Shown piece after piece: positions 1 through 7,028 of a stretch of DNA of 64,000 nt. Position numbers and translations under genes: made by a program. The notes under the pieces are model-generated. The model was not told where the DNA came from, did no database searches, and worked only from the letters and a program-made list of their open reading frames with translations. This stretch comes from Siphonobacter aquaeclarae (GTDB lineage Bacteria; Bacteroidota; Bacteroidia; Cytophagales; Spirosomataceae), in assembly GCF_900103285.1 (NCBI RefSeq), contig NZ_FNGS01000005.1:244579-308578 (forward strand), in the 5' to 3' direction. Position 1 is the first letter of the stretch. Each line of letters begins with the position of its first letter.

Positions 1-183
1 AACATCGGGCTTAACCGCCATCCCGGCCAGAGCTACATACTGCACGCGTCCGGCAGGAAAGCGCAAACGCGTGGCCTTGGCCGACCACTCCTTGCCGTTT
101 ACCTTCACCGACACGGTATTGTCGGGAGCGGTCTGCGCAAAAGCGGAGGCGGAAAGGCACAGAAACAACAAAATCTTTTTCAT
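1..183 (-). CDS. Secreted protein, N-terminal part only (cut by window start)
   Basis: This reading frame starts at the ATG whose complement is at 181-183 and runs off the left end, so only 61 residues are visible. It begins MKKILLFLCLSASAFAQ, a clear signal peptide with an AFA-Q cleavage site. The mature part has alternating short strands (TVSVKVNGKEWSAKATRL) that suggest a beta-rich exported protein. No family can be named from this fragment. A longer overlapping frame on the same strand (11-256) lacks a signal peptide and is judged a shadow. Confidence 0.6.
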   Translation of the reverse strand, partial: MKKILLFLCLSASAFAQTAPDNTVSVKVNGKEWSAKATRLRFPAGRVQYVALAGMAVKPDV

Positions 184-403
184 GGAATAAAAGGGTGAAA
201 GTTGAACGGGCGACGTGGAAAGTCTTATCAAAGGAGGCTTTGCATATCCGGCACAAAAATGCAGAATCCTTTCGTGAATAGGCAGGAGGGGATACCCGCC
301 AGTTAGCGAACGGGCAGAATGGCTTTCTGAACGGTCGGTTTGGTCGTTTGGGTTGTCAAATCGCAGACTTTGGGCCAAATTGCAGCTTTTTACGTCATCT
401 CCC

Positions 404-1639
404 ATGCACATTCACGAAGGCTCCTATTACATCCGGAATCAGAAAGTCACCGACCTCGCCGAGGCATTCGGCACCCCGCTGTATGTTTACGACGGGGAAA
501 AGATCATCGAGCAGGTTAAACGGTTACATGAGGCATTTAAAGGTATTGATCTGAAAATCAAGTATGCCTGTAAAGCGCTTACCTCGCTTTCGATCCTGAA
601 ACTGATGCATAGTCAGGGAGTGGAGCTGGATGTGGTATCGCCGCAGGAGTTGCAGATCGGGCTCATGGCCGGATTCGGCGGAAGCCAGATCAACTTCACG
701 CCGAGCGGCGTAGATTTCAGCGAAATTGAGTATGCGGTTTCCCAGGGAGCCTTCGTCAACCTCGATAACCTCGACGTGCTCGAAAAATTTGGTCGCCTCT
801 ACGGAGGTACCCAGCCCTGTATGATCCGGATCAAACCAAACGTTGCAGCGGGCGGTAATGCCAAGATCATGACGGCGCATGAAGGGTCCAAATTCGGTAT
901 CGACATCCGCCAGAAGGATGAAATCCTGGCGATTGTTCAACGATATAATTTGAAGGTTGTCGGCCTGCACCAGCATACCGGCTCCGATATCAAGGATGCT
1001 TCTGCGTTTATCGAAGCGGCGTCCCGGATTTTTGAATTTGCCTATGATTTTCCTGATCTTCAGTGTATTGACCTGGGCGGTGGCTTCAAGGTTGCCTACA
1101 AGGAAGGAGACTACAGTACCGATATGGAAGCCTTCGGCGCCGAGCTTTCCGGTTTTTTCCGGGAATTCTGTGCAAAGTATGGCCGCGAGCTGCAGCTCTG
1201 GTTTGAGCCGGGTAAATACCTCGTCAGTGAGTGCGGCTACCTCCTCGTTACGGCTAATGTAGTGAAGCAGGCGCCGGGTCGCCGGTTTGTTGGCGTCAAT
1301 TCCGGCCTCAATCACCTCATCCGCCCGATGATGTACGACGCCTACCACCATATACTCAATGCCTCCAACCCGGACGATGCTGAGAAGGAAGTATACGACG
1401 TAGTAGGATATATCTGCGAAACCGACAACTTCGCCCTCGGCCGGGAGCTCAATAAGGTATCCGCCGGAGACATACTCGTGTTACTGAACGCCGGCGCCTA
1501 CGGTTTTTCGATGAGCAGTAACTATAACAGCCGCCTCCGGCCAGCCGAAGTACTGATTCTGAACGGCGAAGCGCGCCTCATCCGCGAGCGCGAAACGCTC
1601 AGCGATATCCTCCGGAACCAGATTCTGATCGAATTATGA
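404..1639 (+). CDS. lysA: Diaminopimelate decarboxylase
   Basis: A PLP-dependent group IV decarboxylase that converts meso-diaminopimelate to L-lysine, the last step of lysine synthesis. Visible hallmarks are the PLP lysine in KYACKAL (about residue 57), the GLHQHTGSD phosphate/PLP-binding segment, the glycine-rich DLGGGF loop, the EPGKYLV motif, the CETDNF active-site cysteine motif and the C-terminal AYGFSMSSNYN. The open frame extends upstream to 353, but those extra 17 codons do not look conserved, so the ATG at 404 (MHIHEGSYY) is preferred, giving 411 residues, a normal family length. The stop overlaps the next start by 4 bases (ATGA), so translation of the small hydrolase downstream is probably coupled. 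Confidence 0.93.
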   Translation: MHIHEGSYYIRNQKVTDLAEAFGTPLYVYDGEKIIEQVKRLHEAFKGIDLKIKYACKALTSLSILKLMHSQGVELDVVSPQELQIGLMAGFGGSQINFTPSGVDFSEIEYAVSQGAFVNLDNLDVLEKFGRLYGGTQPCMIRIKPNVAAGGNAKIMTAHEGSKFGIDIRQKDEILAIVQRYNLKVVGLHQHTGSDIKDASAFIEAASRIFEFAYDFPDLQCIDLGGGFKVAYKEGDYSTDMEAFGAELSGFFREFCAKYGRELQLWFEPGKYLVSECGYLLVTANVVKQAPGRRFVGVNSGLNHLIRPMMYDAYHHILNASNPDDAEKEVYDVVGYICETDNFALGRELNKVSAGDILVLLNAGAYGFSMSSNYNSRLRPAEVLILNGEARLIRERETLSDILRNQILIEL

Positions 1640-2154
1640 ATGTACTGATCGTGCCGGGACTCGGCAACTCCGGCGAAGGCCACTGGCAGACGATCTGGGA
1701 GCAAACCCGGGGATTCGAACGGGTACAGCAGAACGACTGGGAAACGCCCGTTCGCGAAGACTGGGTAGCCCGCCTTGATGAAGCCGTGGTGGCGGCCGGA
1801 ACAGAAGACGTCGTACTAGTAGGCCATAGCCTGGCCTGCTGCACGATTGCGAACTGGGCGGCTGCTCATCCCCGGAAGATCCGCGGCGCCCTGCTTGTAG
1901 CGCCGAGCGACACGGAGGCCGACAGCTATCCGACTGGTACAAAGGGCTTTACGCCCATGCCGCTCAACCGGCTGCCGTTCCGGAGTATTGCGGTTGCGAG
2001 TACCAACGATTTTTACGTCACGCCGGAACGGGCGCGACAGTTTGCCGATGCCTGGGGCAGCGAGCTCGTCGTGATCGGACCAGCCGGGCATATCAACGTC
2101 GCCTCCGGTTTCGGAGAATGGCCCGAAGGCCTCGTCCTGCTGAATCAACTATGA
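1636..2154 (+). CDS. RBBP9/YdeN-type alpha/beta serine hydrolase
   Basis: A small alpha/beta hydrolase of 172 residues with no signal peptide, so cytoplasmic. The RBBP9/YdeN family fold is shown by the N-terminal VLIVPGLGNSG strand-loop, the DW-x-(R/P) region and the nucleophile elbow GHSLAC (Ser65). The acid is Asp125 in ASTNDFYV and the base His152 in AGHINVASG. Members are carboxylesterase-like enzymes whose natural substrates are mostly unknown. It overlaps lysA by 4 bases upstream and the next hydrolase by 4 bases downstream, so the three genes form one translationally coupled unit, although a link to lysine metabolism is not evident. Confidence 0.85.
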   Translation: MNVLIVPGLGNSGEGHWQTIWEQTRGFERVQQNDWETPVREDWVARLDEAVVAAGTEDVVLVGHSLACCTIANWAAAHPRKIRGALLVAPSDTEADSYPTGTKGFTPMPLNRLPFRSIAVASTNDFYVTPERARQFADAWGSELVVIGPAGHINVASGFGEWPEGLVLLNQL

Positions 2155-3137
2155 AAAAAATTCTGGTCGCCGCCTGCCTCGGGCTGACTGTCCTGTCTGC
2201 CCGGGCCCAACAGAAATTTGCAGATCTCGGCCTGTTTCGTCTTGAAAACGGGCAGTCTGTTCAGCATTGCCGGGTAGGATACCGGACGTTTGGCCACCTC
2301 AATACAGACCGGAGCAATGCCGTCCTGATTCCAACCTGGTTCGGCGGAACGTCTGAACAGAAGAGTTCGCTGGCCAACCCGGGCGGCCTTGCCGATTCTA
2401 CCCGTTTTTTTGTGATTGTGGTGGACGCGCTCGGCAACGGAGTCTCTTCGTCGCCGTCCAATTCGCCAGCGCAGGCCAACGGCGCGTTTCCGGTGATATC
2501 TGTCCGGGATATGGTCAACAGTCAATACGAACTGGTAACCAGGCACCTGAAACTGAGTCATTTGTATGCGGTAATGGGTATTTCGATGGGAGGGATGCAG
2601 TCGTTTCAATGGGCGGTCAGCTATCCGACGTTCATGGATAAAGTAGTGCCCATTATCGGAACGCCGCGGCAGTCGGTATACGACAAGCTGTTCTGGAACG
2701 CCCAGCTGAATACGCTGGAGCGCGGCAACTATTCGGCCGAGGCGATGAAGACCGCCGGCGCCCTGCACGAGCTTAACCTCTGGACGCCGGCCGCGCACGT
2801 CGACAAACGGAAAACCGATGAGTACGCCGGCTATATTACTGATACCGAAAAGCGCTATGCTGAAATTCAGCCGTATGATTGGGCGTGTCAGCTCCGTGCG
2901 ATGCTCGCACAGGACGTCGCCCCGGGTGAAACCCTCGAAGCAGCGGCAAAAAAAGTAAAGGCGAAAATGATGATTGTCGTCGCCACGCAAGACCACATGG
3001 TCAACCCCGCCGCCGCGACACAATTTGCGAACGCGATCGGCGCGCCGCTGGTGGAACTGACCGGGCCGTGCGGGCATATGGCAACTTCCTGCGAATCTGC
3101 CAAACTCGCAGCCTTTGTCCGGTCCTTTCTTCTGTAG
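2151..3137 (+). CDS. Exported alpha/beta hydrolase of the homoserine O-acetyltransferase (MetX) superfamily
   Basis: The start at 2151 (MKKILVAACLG) overlaps the preceding stop by 4 bases and gives a signal peptide ending SARAQ, so the product should be periplasmic or lipid-anchored outside the cytoplasm. The frame is open upstream to 2118, but that would abolish the signal. The body of 328 residues resembles MetX: nucleophile in GISMGGMQSFQWA (Ser145), Asp281 in ATQDHMVNP and His309 in CGHMATS. True MetX is cytoplasmic and makes O-acetylhomoserine, so the signal peptide argues for another, unknown hydrolase or acyltransferase role. It ends exactly where the convergent gene ends, leaving no intergenic space. 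Confidence 0.82.
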   Translation: MKKILVAACLGLTVLSARAQQKFADLGLFRLENGQSVQHCRVGYRTFGHLNTDRSNAVLIPTWFGGTSEQKSSLANPGGLADSTRFFVIVVDALGNGVSSSPSNSPAQANGAFPVISVRDMVNSQYELVTRHLKLSHLYAVMGISMGGMQSFQWAVSYPTFMDKVVPIIGTPRQSVYDKLFWNAQLNTLERGNYSAEAMKTAGALHELNLWTPAAHVDKRKTDEYAGYITDTEKRYAEIQPYDWACQLRAMLAQDVAPGETLEAAAKKVKAKMMIVVATQDHMVNPAAATQFANAIGAPLVELTGPCGHMATSCESAKLAAFVRSFLL

Positions 3138-4028
3138 TTATTTCTTGGCGAAGTAGAAGAGCTGCATCGGCAGGTATTTCAGCTTCTCGCTGAGGGTGAA
3201 ATACCCTTTCCCGTTCTTTTCAAAGCATACGGATTCTCCCTGAGGCTCAAATACATACGGCAGCATCAGTTTGTAGGAGGAATAGATAACGTCCTGAATA
3301 GGCTCGTTGACGTCGTCCCGTTGCCAGAGGTACATGGTGGTGTAGTTGCGGAGAATAATCTGCTTGCCGTCTGCCGAAAAATCACCGCTGGTAATCATGT
3401 ACATCGGCAGGTCGCAGACATACATGGCCGGAATGGGCGAGTCGTATTTCTGGGGGAAAGCTATCTTGTAGAGCTTGGAGAACCCCGGACTTTTCGTGAT
3501 GACGTAAATGTCCTGCGTAGTCGGCTCAATGAGAATCGCCTCCGTATCGCGGCTTCCTTCCGGGTAATAAAACACAATCCGTTCGTATTCCTTTACCTCT
3601 TCGTGGATAGATTCGGGCTCTTTGAACCGATAGATGTAGTATTCCGGGTACTGACGCAGGTTGTCACCCGTGTCAGCGATGTAGATATAGTTCGACTTGC
3701 TGTTTTTGTCGTAAAAGAGGTCCATATCTTCCCAGTCCCGGTTCGGGAACGGTAGCTGGATACGTCCTCTCAATTGCCCCTGGTAAGAGATCAGACTCAG
3801 GCGGCTGGGGTTATTCCCGTCTTCCTGAACCCACAAATGTCCGGGCATGGAGCGACTGTCGGCGATGCCGGAGGCTTCGTCAATCAGGCCGGCTGGAATA
3901 CTGTAAGAAGTTTCGTATTCAAAATAAAACGGCGGTGGCTCCTGCTGAGAACGTGTCAACCCTACAATCATCAACCCGGCAATGATGACACGGAGCGTAC
4001 CCTTTTTCCTAGACGCTACATCACTCAT
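3138..4028 (-). CDS. Secreted beta-propeller-like protein of unknown function
   Basis: The chosen start is the ATG at 4028 (MSDVASRKKG), followed by a hydrophobic stretch VIIAGLMIVGL that acts as signal or anchor. An upstream in-frame ATG at 4064 would only lengthen the N terminus. The 296 residues show repeated strand-turn-strand units: SGIADSRSMPGHLWVQED, DWEDMDLFYD, YIYIADTGDNL, DTEAILIEPTTQDIYVITK and GDFSADGKQIILRNY. These resemble propeller blades with Asp-rich turns, as in exported proteins often annotated as PE-PGRS-like in Bacteroidota. No catalytic residues are recognised. It is the downstream gene of a minus-strand series, separated from the next by a hairpin. Confidence 0.72.
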   Translation of the reverse strand: MSDVASRKKGTLRVIIAGLMIVGLTRSQQEPPPFYFEYETSYSIPAGLIDEASGIADSRSMPGHLWVQEDGNNPSRLSLISYQGQLRGRIQLPFPNRDWEDMDLFYDKNSKSNYIYIADTGDNLRQYPEYYIYRFKEPESIHEEVKEYERIVFYYPEGSRDTEAILIEPTTQDIYVITKSPGFSKLYKIAFPQKYDSPIPAMYVCDLPMYMITSGDFSADGKQIILRNYTTMYLWQRDDVNEPIQDVIYSSYKLMLPYVFEPQGESVCFEKNGKGYFTLSEKLKYLPMQLFYFAKK

Positions 4029-4072
4029 TGCTGCAAAGTAACCACCGCTCGCAGCACCGGGCAAGAAAAGAA

Positions 4073-4115
4073 AAGATTATCCGGATAAAGAACAAAATTA
4101 TACCCGGATAATCTT
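4073..4115 (-). terminator. Hairpin between two minus-strand genes, probable terminator
   Basis: Perfect 12-base arms (AAGATTATCCGG and CCGGATAATCTT) enclose a 19-base A/T-rich loop. Read on the minus strand the hairpin is followed by TTCTTTTC, fitting a terminator for the small acidic-protein gene that ends at 4147. The loop itself contains a possible -7 element for the downstream gene. Confidence 0.5.
4093..4100 (-). promoter_or_regulatory. Possible -7 promoter element TAATTTTG
   Basis: On the minus strand this octamer matches the Bacteroidota -7 consensus TAnnTTTG and lies about 65 bases before the start at 4028. No convincing -33 TTG was seen, so it is only a candidate. It sits in the loop of the hairpin at 4073-4115. 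Confidence 0.3.
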
Positions 4116-4146
4116 ATTTTGTCTTGATAAACAGCAAGTTAAGTGC

Positions 4147-4572
4147 TTATTCAGCTGCCCGCCATACCTCCTGGCTGCCGCCCATGGAGAGAATTTCGAG
4201 CCGCGGGGGCGAGGGCAGGAGGACCATTTTGGCATCGAGATTCGGGAAATCCTTGAGTGTCACCCAAACCCCGTCAGCAGGTCCGATTTCGTATTCATCC
4301 TGGCCCGTTTCTTCGTCGGTCACCTGTTCGAATTTACTTCGCGGAAGGTAGGCCGTGGGGAGAAGGACGTCGGTATCAGGGCAGAAAGCAGCATGTACCC
4401 GTTGCAGGATTTGCTCGAATTCGTCCCCGTATTCGTCTACAAACTCGTCTTCGAGGGTTTCGAGGGTTTCCTCGGCTTCGTCGTAATCGGGATGGTCATA
4501 ACCCATCTTTTTGAGTGCGAAGCGTTTGGAAAGCAGTTCCAGAAGGGTCTCGTTGAGTTGCTTGGTGTTCAT
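4147..4572 (-). CDS. Small acidic protein of unknown function
   Basis: The start is set at the ATG at 4572 (MNTKQLNETLLELLSKRF), which leaves 38 bases after the menC-like gene; the open frame upstream of it (to 4614) overlaps that gene and is less likely. The 141-residue product is very acidic in its first half, with a run of Asp/Glu (DYDEAEETLETLEDEFVDEY) predicted to be helical. The second half is strand-rich (GVWVTLKDFPNLDAKMVLLPSPPRLEIL). There is no signal peptide or membrane segment, so it is cytoplasmic. It follows the menC-like gene in the same direction and may be co-transcribed with it. No family is recognised. Confidence 0.7.
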   Translation of the reverse strand: MNTKQLNETLLELLSKRFALKKMGYDHPDYDEAEETLETLEDEFVDEYGDEFEQILQRVHAAFCPDTDVLLPTAYLPRSKFEQVTDEETGQDEYEIGPADGVWVTLKDFPNLDAKMVLLPSPPRLEILSMGGSQEVWRAAE

Positions 4573-4610
4573 TGGGAACAATGTTCGATGAGAGGAGAAC
4601 AAAAATAGAA

Positions 4611-5762
4611 TCAAATATCTGAATCAGCTTTTCCCGGAAGCAAAAAATCAGAGACCGGGCTTGAATGGGCCGGATCACCGGCTTGCCGGGTAAGCGAGAG
4701 ATCCCAGGGAGTCGCCGGATCGGTAAAAATGGTACCGTTTTCGACCGTCAGCGGAGAGGGAATATTGTTGTGGTACAGACTTCCGGTGCCGAGGCCCTGC
4801 GGCAACGTTACCGGAAAGCCGGCCGTAAACTGGCAAATGGCATTTAGTCCAATATTCGATTCCAGCGCCGAGGTTACCCACCAGCCGACGTGATTCCGGC
4901 CGGCTATTTCAATCCATTCCCGACATTGCTGAAAACCGCCCAGAAGCGTCGGCTTGAGGATGAGGTATGCAGGCTGGATGGCTTTCACAAGCTTCATCTT
5001 ATCGACGTAGTCGTAAACGCCGATCAGTTCCTCGTCGAGCGCAATGGGAACCGGGCTCGTCCGGCAAAGATCGTGCATCGCCTCCGGCTGACCGGCCCGG
5101 ATAGGCTGCTCAACTGAATGCAATTCAAGGGCGGCAAGCGCTTCGAGCTTCTGCCGGGCTTCTTCGGGCGTCCAGGCGCCATTGGCGTCGACGCGCAGCG
5201 TAATGTCGTCCGGACTGTACCGCTTCCGGACATATTCCAGGCAGTCGAGTTCCTGCTGAAAATCAATCGCGCCGACTTTCATTTTGATGGTCGTAAATCC
5301 GGCATCCAGTTTCTGCCGGATTTGGGCGAGCATTTCTTCCCGCGAGCCCATCCAGACGAGGCCGTTGATCGGCAGGCGTTTACCTCTGCTGAAATCATTC
5401 GGAAAGACATGCCGGGTACCGCCGTTGAGGAGATCGTGCAGGGCGGTTTCGAACGCAAAACGCACGGAGGGAAATCCGGGATCAATGCACTGATCGAGGA
5501 TCAGGTTGAGATTCCACGGAAATACCTCGAGTTCGTAGCTGTTGAATTCGTCGCAGATGCGGTGGAGGTGCGCTTCGAAATCCGGATACTCGGGACTGAG
5601 CCCTTTGAGCGGACTGGCCTCGCCGATGCCGGTGACGCCGGGTTTCTCGTCGTCCGTCACGGACAGGTAGTAAGCCGTGTGCTGGGTAAGGCTACCCCTC
5701 GACGTTCCGGCGGTGAAACGGAAATCAAGTATATGCTTATGTACCAGCACTTTAAGAGACAT
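4611..5762 (-). CDS. menC: o-Succinylbenzoate synthase / enolase-superfamily enzyme
   Basis: An enolase-superfamily barrel enzyme of 383 residues. The muconate-lactonising subgroup signature is complete: the KxK pair Lys160/Lys162 (TIKMKVG), metal ligands Asp192 (RVDANGAW), Glu218 (SVEQP) and Asp243 (ALDEEL), and the opposite base Lys270 (LILKPTLLGG). The N-terminal capping domain carries TGIGEASPLKGL. In menaquinone-making Bacteroidota the single enzyme of this type is usually o-succinylbenzoate synthase, which dehydrates SHCHC. A dipeptide epimerase or N-acylamino acid racemase cannot be excluded because no other men gene is nearby. A TATTTTTG -7-like element lies about 33 bases upstream of the start. 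Confidence 0.78.
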   Translation of the reverse strand: MSLKVLVHKHILDFRFTAGTSRGSLTQHTAYYLSVTDDEKPGVTGIGEASPLKGLSPEYPDFEAHLHRICDEFNSYELEVFPWNLNLILDQCIDPGFPSVRFAFETALHDLLNGGTRHVFPNDFSRGKRLPINGLVWMGSREEMLAQIRQKLDAGFTTIKMKVGAIDFQQELDCLEYVRKRYSPDDITLRVDANGAWTPEEARQKLEALAALELHSVEQPIRAGQPEAMHDLCRTSPVPIALDEELIGVYDYVDKMKLVKAIQPAYLILKPTLLGGFQQCREWIEIAGRNHVGWWVTSALESNIGLNAICQFTAGFPVTLPQGLGTGSLYHNNIPSPLTVENGTIFTDPATPWDLSLTRQAGDPAHSSPVSDFLLPGKADSDI

Positions 5763-5794
5763 GTCCGGGGTATATTGGTGGTTTTAAAGGGCGG

Positions 5795-5802
5795 CAAAAA
5801 TA
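5795..5802 (-). promoter_or_regulatory. Possible -7 element TATTTTTG for menC
   Basis: Matches TAnnTTTG on the minus strand, 33 bases before the menC-like start at 5762. No clear -33 box was seen. Confidence 0.35.
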
Positions 5803-5869
5803 CACAAATTGCCGATTTTGCACTTTCGCTTTCAAGCAATCTTTTCAAAATGACAAAATTGTAAAAATG

Positions 5870-5877
5870 TAATTTTG
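5870..5877 (+). promoter_or_regulatory. Possible -7 element TAATTTTG for lpxK
   Basis: Matches TAnnTTTG on the plus strand, 87 bases before the chosen lpxK start, in an A/T-rich divergent intergenic region shared with menC. Confidence 0.35.
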
Positions 5878-5963
5878 AAAAATTGTTCTGACGTTCTTTG
5901 CGCTTTCCGGAAGTCAATCCGGAAAACCCTCTCATATCCGTTTTTGTTTATTCTCACGTTCGA

Positions 5964-6989
5964 ATGCGGTCTGTTCTTTTGTTGCTGCGTCGCCTGCTGT
6001 TTCCATTTTCCTGGTTGTACGGAGCGGTTACCGACCTGCGTAACCTGCTCTATGACAATGGGTTTTATGCCGTTCACTCCTTCGATGTCCGAACGATCGG
6101 CGTCGGTAACCTGACCGTTGGCGGCACCGGTAAAACACCGCACATCGAATACCTCATCCGGCTTCTGAAGCCGGAATATGCCCTGGCGACACTCAGCCGG
6201 GGGTACGGACGAAAAACAACCGGATTCAGGATTGCAACGGAACAGGATACCGCCGAAACGCTGGGCGACGAGCCGTTGCAACTGTTTCAGAAATTTGGCC
6301 GGGAAGTGACCGTTTGTGTGGGAGAAAAAAGGGCCGAAGCGATCCCCCTAATTACGGAAAAAAATCCCGGAATCGTTCTCCTCGATGACGCTTTCCAGCA
6401 CCGGCCCGTTAAACCCTTTGTGAACCTGTTGCTGACCGACTTTAACCGGCCTTTTTTTCAGGATATTCCGTTTCCGGCCGGAAACCTGCGGGAGAGGCGG
6501 CATGGCGCCCGCCGGGCAGACGCCGTGATCGTTACAAAATGCCCTGATGAATTGTCTCAGGCGGAGCGGGACGATTGGTCCCACCGTATCAGCCGGTATA
6601 CACGCCCTGGTACGCCGGTTTTTTTCTCCTCGATCCGGTACGGAGAGCCGGTACCGGTACGTCCGGGCCTGCCTTTCCCCAAAGAGCGGGAGGTGACGCT
6701 GGTGTCGGGTCTGGCCCGGCCCGAGTTGTTTGAGCGGTATGCAAAAAGCCGGTTCCGCGTTGCCAGCCACCTGGCATTCGGGGACCATCACGCCTATACA
6801 TCCGAAGACTGGCAGCGCATGACAGCCACGGGAAAGGCCCTGCTGACGACGGAAAAGGATGTCGTCAAACTGCGCGCATTTCCGCAGGAAAATGCCTCGC
6901 TTTTCTATCTGCCGATCGAAGTATATTTCCCTGAACAGGGGGCGTTTGATACCTGGCTGCGGAGCCGTTTGTCCGTTAATAAAGCTTAA
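5964..6989 (+). CDS. lpxK: Tetraacyldisaccharide 4'-kinase
   Basis: An inner-membrane kinase that phosphorylates the 4' position of the lipid A disaccharide precursor. The ATG at 5964 gives MRSVLLLLRRLLFPFSWLYG, the hydrophobic amphipathic N terminus that anchors LpxK. The frame is open back to 5898 but those residues do not fit the family. The P-loop is VGNLTVGGTGKTP (about residues 48-59). Other family signatures are LATLSRGYGRKTTGF, GDEPLQ, VLLDDAFQHR and PAGNLRER. The 341-residue length is normal. It stands alone between divergent menC and the porin gene, not with other lipid A genes. Confidence 0.93.
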   Translation: MRSVLLLLRRLLFPFSWLYGAVTDLRNLLYDNGFYAVHSFDVRTIGVGNLTVGGTGKTPHIEYLIRLLKPEYALATLSRGYGRKTTGFRIATEQDTAETLGDEPLQLFQKFGREVTVCVGEKRAEAIPLITEKNPGIVLLDDAFQHRPVKPFVNLLLTDFNRPFFQDIPFPAGNLRERRHGARRADAVIVTKCPDELSQAERDDWSHRISRYTRPGTPVFFSSIRYGEPVPVRPGLPFPKEREVTLVSGLARPELFERYAKSRFRVASHLAFGDHHAYTSEDWQRMTATGKALLTTEKDVVKLRAFPQENASLFYLPIEVYFPEQGAFDTWLRSRLSVNKA

Positions 6990-7015
6990 ACCATTCCCCA
7001 GGCCGTTTTTGCGCG

Positions 7016-7023
7016 TAACTTTG
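7016..7023 (+). promoter_or_regulatory. -7 element TAACTTTG directly before the porin start
   Basis: A full match to the Bacteroidota -7 consensus TAnnTTTG. It ends only 5 bases before the GTG at 7029, so transcription would begin at or very near the start codon. The -33 position shows no clear TTG. Confidence 0.45.
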
Positions 7024-7028
7024 ACCCT

